Positions 38,429-47,350 of a stretch of DNA of 64,000 nt are shown here, in pieces. Position 1 is the stretch's first letter. Every line of letters starts with the position of its first letter. The position numbers were made by a program, and so were the translations under genes. The notes under the pieces are model-generated. The model was given only the letters and a program-made list of their open reading frames with translations, had not been told where the DNA came from and searched no databases. This DNA is from Flavobacteriaceae bacterium (GTDB taxonomy: Bacteria; Bacteroidota; Bacteroidia; Flavobacteriales; Flavobacteriaceae): positions 1 through 64,000 of the forward strand of contig JABSPM010000013.1 of assembly GCA_013215095.1 (NCBI GenBank). Direction: 5' to 3'.

Positions 38429-40018
38429 ATGATTACAGGAAAAAACTATATAGGACAACAAATTTCGGCACAAGGGAATAAAACGTTTAAAACCTTTAAT
38501 CCATTACTAAATGCTGAAAACCCATGGAAATTAACAGAAGCCACGGCAGAAGAAGTAGAAGAAGCTTGCAATTTAGCAACTGAAGCATACAAGACATATT
38601 CTAGAACTTCAGGCGTACAGAAAGCAAAATTTTTAAGGGCTATAGCAGAAGAGATAGAGGCTTTAGGCGATATGCTTTTAGAGGTGTATCAGTCAGAAAG
38701 CGGATTGCCAAACGGACGAGCAAGAGGCGAACGTAAGCGAACTTTAGGACAATTGAGAGATTTTGCAGATTATGTAGAAGCTGGAGACTGGGTAGACGCC
38801 TCAATAGATACGGCTCAACCAGAACGTCACCCAATTCCAAAAGTAGACTTACGAAAAATGAATATCGCTCTGGGACCCGTTGTGGTTTTTGGAGCTTCTA
38901 ATTTTCCATTAGCATTCTCCACTGCAGGAGGCGATACAGCAGCAGCTTTAGCAGCAGGATGCCCAGTCATTGTAAAATCCCATCCAATGCATGCCGCAAC
39001 AGGAGAAATGGTTGCTAGTGCCGTAATTAAAGCCGCACAGCAAACAAGTATGCCCAATGGTGTGTTTTCAAATTTAAACAGCAGTGGCATCGAAGTAGGT
39101 CAACAATTGGTATTGCATCCAAATATAAAAGCAGTAGGCTTTACCGGCAGTATTAAAGGCGGTCGTGCATTATATGATTTAGCAGCTCAACGCAAAGAAC
39201 CCATTCCTGTTTTTGCCGAAATGGGAAGTATCAATCCAATAGTTTTGTTACCAAATGCACTGCATAATAGAGCCGAAAATATCGCAAAAACATACGCAAA
39301 TTCAATCACCCTAGGTACAGGACAATTTTGCACCAATCCAGGACTAATACTTGGCGTAAAGTCAGATGGCTTAACCAGATTTATAAACACTTTAGCTCAA
39401 GAAATTATAAAAGTTGAACCCACCTGTATGCTACATCCAAATATTGCAGGGGCTTATGAAGCCAAAAAGGCTAATGCATTAGAACAACAAGGTGTCAAAG
39501 TCTTGGCAACTTACCCCGAAGAGGTAAAACCAAACCATGCACGTCAAGTCGTTACAACAGTAGAAGGAGAAACATTTTTAAATAATACAACATTACATCA
39601 TGAAGTCTTTGGACCATTTTCAATAGTAGTCCAATGTGAAGATGAAACACAATTAGAAACTGTAATTTCAAAATTAGAAGGACAGCTCACAGGAACAATT
39701 ATTTCAGATGAAAATGAAATAAATACAAAATATAATATTGTGGCAGCATTGCAAAATAGAGTCGGACGTATTATTTTTAATGGGGTTCCTACAGGTGTAG
39801 AAGTGTGTCCATCTATGCAACATGGTGGACCTTATCCTGCAACCACAGATAGCAGATTTACAGCAGTTGGAGTAAATTCTATCAAACGATTTGTAAGACC
39901 TTTTAGTTTTCAGTCTTGGCCAAATGAATTACTCCCAGATGAATTAAAAAACGAAAACCCTTTAGGTATTTTAAGAACTGTAAATGGAAAAACCACCAAT
40001 GAACCAATGAACCAATGA
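38429..40018 (+). CDS. 2-oxoglutarate semialdehyde dehydrogenase (ALDH family)
   Basis: 529 residues, aldehyde dehydrogenase fold of the alpha-ketoglutaric semialdehyde dehydrogenase type. NAD(P) site GFTGSIKGGRAL (~237), catalytic Glu in FAEMGSINPI (~267) and catalytic Cys in GTGQFCTNPG (~300) are present. It oxidises 2-oxoglutarate semialdehyde to 2-oxoglutarate, the last step of hydroxyproline breakdown. The start codon abuts an octamer array, and the last codons (TTNEPMNQ) plus the stop are themselves written in the next array, an unusual C-terminal tail. Confidence 0.92.
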   Translation: MITGKNYIGQQISAQGNKTFKTFNPLLNAENPWKLTEATAEEVEEACNLATEAYKTYSRTSGVQKAKFLRAIAEEIEALGDMLLEVYQSESGLPNGRARGERKRTLGQLRDFADYVEAGDWVDASIDTAQPERHPIPKVDLRKMNIALGPVVVFGASNFPLAFSTAGGDTAAALAAGCPVIVKSHPMHAATGEMVASAVIKAAQQTSMPNGVFSNLNSSGIEVGQQLVLHPNIKAVGFTGSIKGGRALYDLAAQRKEPIPVFAEMGSINPIVLLPNALHNRAENIAKTYANSITLGTGQFCTNPGLILGVKSDGLTRFINTLAQEIIKVEPTCMLHPNIAGAYEAKKANALEQQGVKVLATYPEEVKPNHARQVVTTVEGETFLNNTTLHHEVFGPFSIVVQCEDETQLETVISKLEGQLTGTIISDENEINTKYNIVAALQNRVGRIIFNGVPTGVEVCPSMQHGGPYPATTDSRFTAVGVNSIKRFVRPFSFQSWPNELLPDELKNENPLGILRTVNGKTTNEPMNQ

Positions 40019-40076
40019 AGTAATGAAGTAAAGAAATATCAATTCATTACAACATTAAACCAATTGATAATTTAGG
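39997..40076. repeat. Octamer-periodic array, left of the S23-like gene
   Basis: CAATGAAC, CAATGAAC, CAATGAAG, TAATGAAG, TAAAGAAA, TATCAATT, CATTACAA, CATTAAAC, CAATTGAT follow one another in strict 8-bp register, with AATGA-type units first and CATTA-type units second, as at 38164. It overlaps the end of the ALDH gene. Confidence 0.8.
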
Positions 40077-40082
40077 ACACTT

Positions 40083-40443
40083 ATGGAAAAAATATTTTTT
40101 GTTGAGCAATTAAAAAAAAGAACCAAAAAGTTAGCTATTGATGTTATCAATTTATATGATATAATAGATAAAACTGAAGCATCAAGAATTATGGGAAGAC
40201 AATTAATTCGTTCTGTAACCTCTACGGCAGCAAATTATAGAGCTGCTTGTATAGCACGTTCAAAAGAAGGAGTTTTATTCGAAAATGTCTATAGTTGCTG
40301 AAGAAGTTGATGAAACTTTATTTTGGTTAGAAATGTTAGTCGAAACCGATTTTATTTCAATGGAAAAAGTAAAACCAACCCTAGACGAAACCTTAGGAAT
40401 AGTTAAAGTTGTTTCAAAAGCTAGAAAAAACGCTAGAAGTTAA
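40083..40443 (+). pseudogene. S23-type four-helix-bundle protein, frameshifted
   Basis: The first frame (KIFFVEQLKKRTKKLAIDVI ... RAACIARSKEG) ends at 40301. Removing one G in GAAGGAG near 40270 restores the family continuation SKMSIVAEEVDETLFWLEML, ending ...SKARKNARS at 40443, about 119 residues in all, the normal length. Family members are four-helix bundles first described inside 23S rRNA intervening sequences, also found free in Bacteroidota genomes. Here the gene is flanked on both sides by octamer arrays and splits the hydroxyproline gene set. A sequencing error cannot be excluded. Confidence 0.8.
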
Positions 40444-40451
40444 GGTTGAGG

Positions 40452-40528
40452 CAATTAATTAATGAAGCAATGAACTAATGAAGTAAGTAAGGAACCATTA
40501 AGACATTAAATCACTAGTATATTGAATA
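40452..40528. repeat. Octamer-periodic array, right of the S23-like gene
   Basis: CAATTAAT, TAATGAAG, CAATGAAC, TAATGAAG, TAAGTAAG, then after a 4-bp slip CATTAAGA, CATTAAAT, CACTAGTA, TATTGAAT. Same unit types and order as the arrays at 38164 and 39997. It runs into the epimerase start. Confidence 0.75.
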
Positions 40529-40530
40529 TT

Positions 40531-41538
40531 ATGAAAAAAACTTTTTTTTGTGTAGATGCGCATACCTGTGGAAACCCTGTGCGAGTAGTTGCTGGAGGTG
40601 GCCCAAATCTAAAAGGTGTTAATATGAGCGAGAAACGCCAGCACTTTTTACAAGAATATGATTGGATACGTAAAGGACTAATGTTTGAACCACGAGGACA
40701 CGACATGATGAGTGGTTCTATTATATATCCACCACATGATTCCAATAATGATTTTGGAATTCTGTTTATAGAAACCTCAGGCTGTTTACCTATGTGTGGA
40801 CATGGTACTATTGGAACCATAACAATAGCTATAGAAGAAGGCTTAGTAACGCCAAAAATCCCAGGGGAAATAAAAATGGAAACACCCGCAGGATTGGTAG
40901 AAATAGAATATCATCAAACAGGTAAAAAAGTAGATTGGGTAAGACTCATCAATGTAAAAAGTTACCTCGCTGCTCAAGATTTAACTATAGAATTGGATGC
41001 TCTTGGGCTAATCACCTTTGATGTATCTTACGGAGGAAACTACTACGCTATCGTAGAACCACAAGCCAATTTTAAAGGGGTTCATAATTACACTGCAGCT
41101 GAGATTATTCGGTTTTCTCAAGAAGCAAGACAAAAAATTAATGTCAAATATCCAGACTATTTTATCCATCCAGAAAACGACACCATAAGGGATGTAAGTC
41201 ATATGCTCTGGACTGGAAACCCTTTAGACCCGAATTCTTCTGGAAGAAATGCAGTTTTTTATGGCAATAAAGCCATAGATAGAAGTCCTTGCGGAACAGG
41301 AACGTCTGCAAGAATAGCACAATTGCATGCTAAAGGCCAATTGAAAAAAGGCGAAACTTTTGTGCATGAAAGCTTTATTGGATCAAAATTTATTGGACGT
41401 ATAGAAGAAGAAACCACACTAAAAGGAAAACCTGCTGTAATACCTAGTATTCAAGGATGGGCAAAAGTGTATGGATATAATACTATTATTATCGATGAGG
41501 AAGATGACCCATATGCACATGGATTCCAAGTCATTTAG
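40531..41538 (+). CDS. 4-hydroxyproline epimerase (proline racemase family)
   Basis: 335 residues from the ATG at 40531; the in-frame TTG at 40522 lies within the repeat and is not preferred. The family opening FFCVDAHTCGNPVRVVAGG and both catalytic cysteines, GCLPMCGHGTIG (~90) and DRSPCGTGTSAR (~254), are present. The Cys/Cys pair indicates an epimerase/racemase rather than a dehydratase (Cys/Thr). It converts trans-4-hydroxy-L-proline to cis-4-hydroxy-D-proline, the first step of the pathway encoded here. Confidence 0.93.
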   Translation: MKKTFFCVDAHTCGNPVRVVAGGGPNLKGVNMSEKRQHFLQEYDWIRKGLMFEPRGHDMMSGSIIYPPHDSNNDFGILFIETSGCLPMCGHGTIGTITIAIEEGLVTPKIPGEIKMETPAGLVEIEYHQTGKKVDWVRLINVKSYLAAQDLTIELDALGLITFDVSYGGNYYAIVEPQANFKGVHNYTAAEIIRFSQEARQKINVKYPDYFIHPENDTIRDVSHMLWTGNPLDPNSSGRNAVFYGNKAIDRSPCGTGTSARIAQLHAKGQLKKGETFVHESFIGSKFIGRIEEETTLKGKPAVIPSIQGWAKVYGYNTIIIDEEDDPYAHGFQVI

Positions 41539-41618
41539 ACATGATAAATAAGTAACAGCATCAAATATTTTAGACGATTATAAACGTATGTAAGTATTTA
41601 TATCAAAATAATATAACA

Positions 41619-42866
41619 ATGAAAAATTGTATCGTTATTGGAGGAGGTATTATAGGTCTATGTACCGCATATTATCTCCATAAAGAAGGGCATGAAGTTA
41701 CCGTAATTGATAAGTCTGATTTTACATCAGGAGCATCTTATGTCAATGCAGGATACATTACACCAAGCCATATTATGCCATTAGCTACACCAGGTATGAT
41801 TAATAAAGGAATTCGATGGATGTTTAATGCCTCTAGCCCGTTTTATGTAAAACCTAGATTAGATAAGGATTTTCTAAAATGGTCTTGGGCGTTTAAAAAA
41901 TCGGCGACAGCAAAGAAAGTAGAAGCCGCTATTCCAGTGCTAAAAACTATTAATTTATGGAGTAGAGATTTGTTTGAAACCATTAAATCTAGCAATGAAT
42001 TTGAATTTCATTACGAACGCAAAGGCTTGTTGATGTATTACCAAACAGATGCGGTTGGAGAAGAGGAATGGAAGGTTGGTCAACGCGCCATTAAAGAAGG
42101 AATTAAAGTAGAGCATTTATCAAAAGAAGCCTTAACATCTATAGAGCCAAATGTTGACCTTAATGTAAAAGGTGCAGTGTATTTTCATTCGGATGCACAC
42201 ATGACACCAAGAAGCTTTATGGAACAAATACTAACGTATCTCAAATCCCAAGGCGTAACTATAAAATCAAATGAAGAGGTAAAAGACTTAAAGGTTTCCG
42301 ATGCTTCTATTTTAGAACTGTGCACAGATAAAGCAAATTATACCGCAGACGAATTTGTGATTGCTGCGGGTAGCTGGAGTTCGATACTAACAAAAAAACT
42401 TAACTTAAATATTCCTATTCAAGCAGGAAAAGGCTATTGCATTAATGTAGAACGTCAAACCAATATTACGATGCCGTCTATTTTATGTGAAGCCAAAGTT
42501 GCGGTAACGCCAATGCAGGGTTATACGCGTTTTGCAGGCACCATGGAAATCGGAGGAATTAATCACAATATTAATCCGAAAAGAGTGAATGCTATTGCCA
42601 AAGCTGCAGAAAGCTATTATACAAATTTAGAAATTACTACTCCCGAAAAACAAGCAGCAAAATGCGGTCTGAGACCCTGTTCTCCAGACGGTTTGCCTTA
42701 CATAGGAAGGTCTTCAAAATACGACAATCTTACACTTGCGGCAGGACATGCTATGATGGGGTGGAGCTTAGCTCCTGCTACAGGAAAATTAGTGTCTGAA
42801 ATAGTGTCCAATAAAAAAACATCCGTAGATTTGGACCCCTTTCATCCCGATAGAAAATTTATCTAA
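41619..42866 (+). CDS. D-amino-acid dehydrogenase (probable D-hydroxyproline dehydrogenase)
   Basis: 415 residues, DadA-like FAD oxidoreductase. FAD motif VIGGGIIGLCTAYYL (~5-19) and the C-terminal GLRPCSPDGLPYIG and GHAMMGWSLAPATGKL are typical. It oxidises cis-4-hydroxy-D-proline to delta1-pyrroline-4-hydroxy-2-carboxylate; electrons go to the respiratory chain. The assignment from general D-amino acids to hydroxyproline rests on the neighbours. Confidence 0.92.
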   Translation: MKNCIVIGGGIIGLCTAYYLHKEGHEVTVIDKSDFTSGASYVNAGYITPSHIMPLATPGMINKGIRWMFNASSPFYVKPRLDKDFLKWSWAFKKSATAKKVEAAIPVLKTINLWSRDLFETIKSSNEFEFHYERKGLLMYYQTDAVGEEEWKVGQRAIKEGIKVEHLSKEALTSIEPNVDLNVKGAVYFHSDAHMTPRSFMEQILTYLKSQGVTIKSNEEVKDLKVSDASILELCTDKANYTADEFVIAAGSWSSILTKKLNLNIPIQAGKGYCINVERQTNITMPSILCEAKVAVTPMQGYTRFAGTMEIGGINHNINPKRVNAIAKAAESYYTNLEITTPEKQAAKCGLRPCSPDGLPYIGRSSKYDNLTLAAGHAMMGWSLAPATGKLVSEIVSNKKTSVDLDPFHPDRKFI

Positions 42867-42882
42867 TCCTAAAATTCATAGA

Positions 42883-44164
42883 ATGCGATACGATATCATA
42901 CCTCAATCTTTATTTATAAACAATAGAAAACGTTTTGAAAAAAAGATGCAGCCAAATACGATTGCTATTCTAACATCAAATGACATTAAACATAAACAAT
43001 GCCGATGATGTCATGGGTTTTACGTAGAATAATGATTTGTTTTACTTGTCGGGTATTGAGCAAGAAGTTACGATTTTAATGTTATATCCTGATGCTTACA
43101 AACCAGAAAATAGAGCCATTCTACTTGTAAAAGAAACTAATGCACATATCAAAATTTGGGATGGAGAGAAGTTAACTAAAGATAAAGCTTCGAGAATTTT
43201 TGGTATTGCACGCGTGGAATAGGTTCATCATTTTGAAACACAATTACAATACATAGCTTTTGAAGCCGATGGTTTATTTGGGACATGATGAGCACAGTAA
43301 GCATATCACTAAAGACCAAGAAACGCAACAAGACCGAATGATATTTTGGTGCAAGCAAAAATATCCACTACATGATTATCATCGCGTAGCAAAAATTACA
43401 CGCTATTTACGTCAAATTAAATCTAAAGAAGAAATTGTATTAATTCAAAAAGCGGCTGATATCAGTGTGGAGAGTTTTTGTAGGGTTTTGAAAGCTTGCC
43501 AACCTAATATGAGAGCATATGAATTGGAAGCTGAACTAAGCTCTAATTTAATAAAATCTGGAGCTACACGTCATGCATTCAAGCCTATTGTGGCATCTGG
43601 TAGTAATGTTTGTATATTACATTATAACACCAAATAATAATGTCTGTAAATCTGGGGATATGATACTTTTAGATTTTGAAGTCTGTTATGCCAATTACAA
43701 TAGTGATACAACACGATATTTTCCTGTAAACGGGAAATTTTCGGAACGTCAAAAAGAAGTTTACACTTCGGTGATACACTGTTTAAAATAAGGCGATAAA
43801 CGACTTAAAACTGGGGTTTTACATGCAGATTATGAAAAACAAATGGCAGGTTTGGTAGAGTTTGAACTGATAAAAATAGGACTATTAGATGCGGATGAAG
43901 TAGCGCAACAAGACCCTCAAAACCTCTTGTACAAAAAATATTTTATGCATGGCACTGTACATCATATTGGATTAGATGTGCATGATGACCCGTATAAAAT
44001 GATTGCCCCAGGAATAGTGTTTACTTGTGAACCCGGCATATATATCCCCTATAGGATGCAGACTGGAAAATGATTATTTAATAACCGAAAATGGCAACAT
44101 TAACCTTACAGAAGCAATACCTATAGAAATTGATGCTATTGAAGCTCTAATGCAGGTTGACTAA
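42883..44164 (+). pseudogene. Aminopeptidase P family protein, multiply frameshifted
   Basis: Segments in different frames align in order with the intact aminopeptidase P at 16138. They include the start (MRYDIIPQSLFINNRKRF), FYLSGIEQEVTILMLYPDA, KETNAHIKIWDGEKL, LLDFEVCYANYNSDTTRYF, MHGTVHHIGLDVHDD, FTCEPGIYIP and the end IEIDAIEALMQVD. At least four frame changes or stops separate them, so no functional enzyme is made. It was probably a proline-releasing peptidase feeding the pathway next to it. Confidence 0.9.
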
Positions 44165-44212
44165 AAAAATGACTCGATGTTTCAAATCGTCTTTTAGTTG
44201 TATATAGTGGTA

Positions 44213-45544
44213 TCAATTGAAAATCCAAGAATCGATAATACTGTAAATCTCTGTTTGTGTTTTTGAATTAAAACTACTAATACGTGTTTTATGGTCGCCT
44301 TTAGGATGTATGTATTTATACATTTCGCGCTGTTTTGGATTATTTTCTAACACAACCGCGGTCGCACTCCAAGCATCATATTCACCATAAATAAATAATA
44401 TTTTTTCAGCTGTTGTGTTTAAAAACGCACGAATTTTTTGCATGGGTTTAAGGTCGTAGGTTTTAGAAATACCTTCAGGAAATGCCCAATCAAACGTATA
44501 AATTTTATCGGTATTGAGATACTTTTTAAATGGAGCTGTTTCGTAGCCATAAATGCCTTGCTCGGTTAATGCTGCCCAGAAATAAGGTTGCAAATCACTT
44601 ACAGAACGGTCTTCGAAAAAACTGTAACCTACAACTTTTATAAGGTGCTTGTAAATATCCTCTGGTGATATATCTCCAAATGGAATACTTTCAGGAGGTA
44701 CGCCCCATTGCCAAAATGCAAAAGCATATTCCAAAATTGTATAATCAATAGCTTTATCTATGCCAAATTCCCATGTAAAATTCTTTGTCTTAGCCTCTTG
44801 TTTCATAAGGTCTAAAAGTGCCGCTCGATTTTCAAAACACAACTCTTGGAACGCTTTTACTTTAGCACGATCCTCAGTAGTTCCAACATGATTTAGAAAG
44901 CTATAAACTCGTGGATCTTCACGTTGATAATTTAAAGGTCCTACATAACAAACGCTAGCATCTACATTATTTGGAAAAAAACGACGATGTGCCATTGTGG
45001 TTTGACAGCCTTTTGATATGCCTGTAGTCACAAATTTGGCGTTTGGGAATAAAGCATCTCTAATGGCATCAATGATTAAAGCTTGATCATTAGCGGCATT
45101 TTTTATAGTTAATGTGTTCCAATCAATATGCTCTGGACGTGAGTTTTTAAAATAACGATGCTCAATAGTTAGCTGGTTAGCCTCATAATGTTTTGCAAGC
45201 TCTCCCGATTGATCTGTGTAAATTCCGTAACCTTGCAGCTCAACAATAACTGGAGATTCTGGTTGCTTAAAACCCAATAATACACGCTGCATAAAGGTCC
45301 CTTTGCTTGGGTCCTCATGATCAATTGGTTGCTCAAACCAAATTTCATAGTTTTCATCAAAATGATCTACTGGGTTCTTTTTTATAATCTGTGCTACATT
45401 TTTTATAGACGACAATTTTTCATAATTTGAAATGACCTTAGATACTTCGGAAACAGGAGCAAGAGCGGTGGTTTTTTGTGCCGATTTACAGTTGAAAAAT
45501 CCTAAAGTAAATAAAAGTGCATAGCACAAGTGCAATCGTTTCAT
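44213..45544 (-). CDS. S37-family serine peptidase lipoprotein (prolyl tripeptidyl aminopeptidase type)
   Basis: 443 residues with a probable lipoprotein signal (Cys ~19 in LGFFNCKS). Alpha/beta-hydrolase peptidase of the S28/S37 group: oxyanion region VELQGYGIYTD, nucleophile in TTGISKGCQTT (~194), Asp in IYGEYDAWSA and His in HPKGDHKTR. S37 peptidases release tripeptides or residues around proline from extracellular peptides. Its place after a hydroxyproline catabolic set and a decayed aminopeptidase P fits use of proline-rich peptides. It lies 20 bp downstream of the DUF4440-like gene on the same strand. Confidence 0.88.
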   Translation of the reverse strand: MKRLHLCYALLFTLGFFNCKSAQKTTALAPVSEVSKVISNYEKLSSIKNVAQIIKKNPVDHFDENYEIWFEQPIDHEDPSKGTFMQRVLLGFKQPESPVIVELQGYGIYTDQSGELAKHYEANQLTIEHRYFKNSRPEHIDWNTLTIKNAANDQALIIDAIRDALFPNAKFVTTGISKGCQTTMAHRRFFPNNVDASVCYVGPLNYQREDPRVYSFLNHVGTTEDRAKVKAFQELCFENRAALLDLMKQEAKTKNFTWEFGIDKAIDYTILEYAFAFWQWGVPPESIPFGDISPEDIYKHLIKVVGYSFFEDRSVSDLQPYFWAALTEQGIYGYETAPFKKYLNTDKIYTFDWAFPEGISKTYDLKPMQKIRAFLNTTAEKILFIYGEYDAWSATAVVLENNPKQREMYKYIHPKGDHKTRISSFNSKTQTEIYSIIDSWIFN

Positions 45545-45564
45545 ATAAAGCGGTTATTTTGAAT

Positions 45565-45993
45565 TTAACATGACATGTCTGCTACAATTTTCCATGCACC
45601 ATTTATCTTTTCAAAGATAATCATAAAAACACCATTAGCATTACCTACTGGTCGTTGTAAATGATATTCACCCATCACATAATAAGCAGTAGTACTAATT
45701 TTGGTGATAGCATTAACTTTAAATTTTAAAGTTCCAGTATGATCCTTTGTAGGGTATGCTTTTTTATAATTCTCTAAAGTTTGTTCCCAGCCAGATGTAA
45801 GACCACTACTCCCATAAAATTTTAAGGCATCACTTCTCCAATAGCCAGACATGAAGCCTTCTAAATCATGATTGGACCAAGCTGTTTCTTGGGATTTCAT
45901 GATATTGATAATGGCCGTTTTATCCGATTCTTCGCTTGATATTTGACAAGAAACCATACTTAAAACAAAAAATAAGAAAAATACGTGCTTCAT
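45565..45993 (-). CDS. DUF4440/NTF2-like lipoprotein
   Basis: 142 residues. Lipoprotein signal with Cys ~16 (LSMVSCQ), then a SnoaL/NTF2-like cone fold: IMKSQETAWSNHDLEGFMSGYW and WKIVAD near the end are typical of DUF4440. Members bind small ligands; no catalytic role can be assigned. Probably in an operon with the S37 peptidase. Confidence 0.82.
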   Translation of the reverse strand: MKHVFFLFFVLSMVSCQISSEESDKTAIINIMKSQETAWSNHDLEGFMSGYWRSDALKFYGSSGLTSGWEQTLENYKKAYPTKDHTGTLKFKVNAITKISTTAYYVMGEYHLQRPVGNANGVFMIIFEKINGAWKIVADMSC

Positions 45994-46058
45994 AGTTTGC
46001 AGTTAAGTTAAAGTGCTAATTTACACAAAAATCGGAATACGTTTTGAGTTCTTAATAG

Positions 46059-46125
46059 TTATACCATTTTCCATTTGAAATTACTTGAATAAAACGTCCT
46101 TTTCTCTTTTCTCTTTCCGTACAAA
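46059..46125 (-). repeat. MITE-like dispersed repeat, copy 4 (right end only)
   Basis: TTATACCATTTTCCATTTGA followed by AATTACTTGAATAAAACG and a pyrimidine-rich CCTTTTCTC stretch matches the right end of copies 2, 3 and 5. The left end is missing. Confidence 0.55.
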
Positions 46126-46224
46126 AATAAAAATTCGATATATTAAGAATTAATCCCCAAGATTATATAGCTACAAAATGAACTTAATTACGTATTTTGC
46201 TCGAAATATAAATTTAGATAAATT

Positions 46225-46815
46225 ATGGTAGATGATTTCTGGTTTTACCTTGAATATGGTGTAAAACATGTTCTAGATATCAATGGTTATGATCATGTTT
46301 TATTTTTAATGTTACTCGCTGTCCCTTATTTGTTTAAAAATTGGAGGCGTGTCTTAATATTAGTGTCAAACTTTACTCTAGGACATACGATATCGTTATT
46401 ACTTGCTGCCTATGGCGTAGTGACAATGAAGGACAGTTTGGTGGAATTTTTAATTCCATTAACAATATTGATTTTAGCAGTTTATAATGTCTTTACGGCA
46501 GGAAAAAATGAAAAGGATAAGAATATTAACCTGGTGTTTATAAGTACATTGTTTTTTGGCTTGATTCATGGTCTTGGGTTTGCAAGAGAATTTAAGATCC
46601 TTGTAGACCGTACAGAAAACAAATTAATTCCGCTTCTAGAGTTTGCCCTTGGGATTGAAATTGCACAAGTTATTATTGTTTTTGTGGTGCTTTTTGTTGG
46701 ATTTTTATTTCAAACTGTCTTTAGACTCTCAAGAAGAGACTGGATTATGGTGGTTTCTGCAATAGTGATTGGCTTAGTAATCCCAATGTTATTTACTAGT
46801 GATTTTTTATCTTAA
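46225..46815 (+). CDS. HupE/UreJ family membrane protein
   Basis: 196 residues with about six transmembrane helices. NGYDHVLFLMLLAVPYLFK, SNFTLGHTISLLLA and GLIHGLGFAREFK contain the conserved His/Asp residues of the HupE/UreJ family. Members transport nickel or cobalt in some bacteria, but this short Bacteroidota form has no linked metalloenzyme here, so substrate is open. Confidence 0.85.
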   Translation: MVDDFWFYLEYGVKHVLDINGYDHVLFLMLLAVPYLFKNWRRVLILVSNFTLGHTISLLLAAYGVVTMKDSLVEFLIPLTILILAVYNVFTAGKNEKDKNINLVFISTLFFGLIHGLGFAREFKILVDRTENKLIPLLEFALGIEIAQVIIVFVVLFVGFLFQTVFRLSRRDWIMVVSAIVIGLVIPMLFTSDFLS

Positions 46816-46921
46816 TTTAAGCGTATGACGTCTCATAAGTTTGCAAAACTTTAACGACAAATAAGTTGTTATTGAACTACGAACCGAGTATCTTCGTTTA
46901 TAAGATTACAATGTCAATGTA

Positions 46922-47350
46922 ATGTCAAATCAAAAACAACTCAAGTACGATAAAGCCTATCTTAGAATGGCTCAAGAATGGGGCAAATTGTCCTATTGCA
47001 AACGAAAACAAGTAGGTGCCATAGTGGTAAAAGATCGTATGATTATTTCAGACGGTTATAATGGCACACCAACGGGGTTTGAAAATTTCTGTGAAGATGA
47101 AGACGGATATACCAAATGGTATGTATTGCATGCTGAAGCCAATGCTATTTCTAAAGTCGCCTCATCTACACAATCATGCAAAGGGGCAACATTGTACATC
47201 ACATTATCACCCTGTAAAGACTGTAGTAAGTTAATTCATCAAGCTGGAATTGTAAGGGTGGTTTACAAAAAAGCTTATAAAGATGCTTCTGGCTTAGATT
47301 TTTTAAAAAAAGCGGGGGTTGATGTCGTGGAAGTTAGTGACTTAGAATAA
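46922..47350 (+). CDS. dCMP deaminase family protein
   Basis: 142 residues, zinc-dependent cytidine/deoxycytidylate deaminase fold. Zinc ligands and proton shuttle in LHAEANAIS (~69) and LSPCKDCSKL (~100). It probably converts dCMP to dUMP for thymidylate synthesis. Its stop overlaps the start of the S41 protease gene by one base (TAATG), so translation is coupled. Confidence 0.92.
   Translation: MSNQKQLKYDKAYLRMAQEWGKLSYCKRKQVGAIVVKDRMIISDGYNGTPTGFENFCEDEDGYTKWYVLHAEANAISKVASSTQSCKGATLYITLSPCKDCSKLIHQAGIVRVVYKKAYKDASGLDFLKKAGVDVVEVSDLE

Noticed and set aside
40083-40443. S23/Avd-like gene as part of a diversity-generating retroelement or a 23S rRNA intervening sequence
   Set aside because: No reverse transcriptase, template/variable repeat or rRNA sequence is found near it.
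40522-40530. Upstream TTG start for the hydroxyproline epimerase
   Set aside because: It lies in the repeat array; the ATG at 40531 gives the normal family N-terminus.
43037-44073. Four separate small ORFs downstream of the D-amino-acid dehydrogenase
   Set aside because: They align in order with one aminopeptidase P and are pieces of a single pseudogene.
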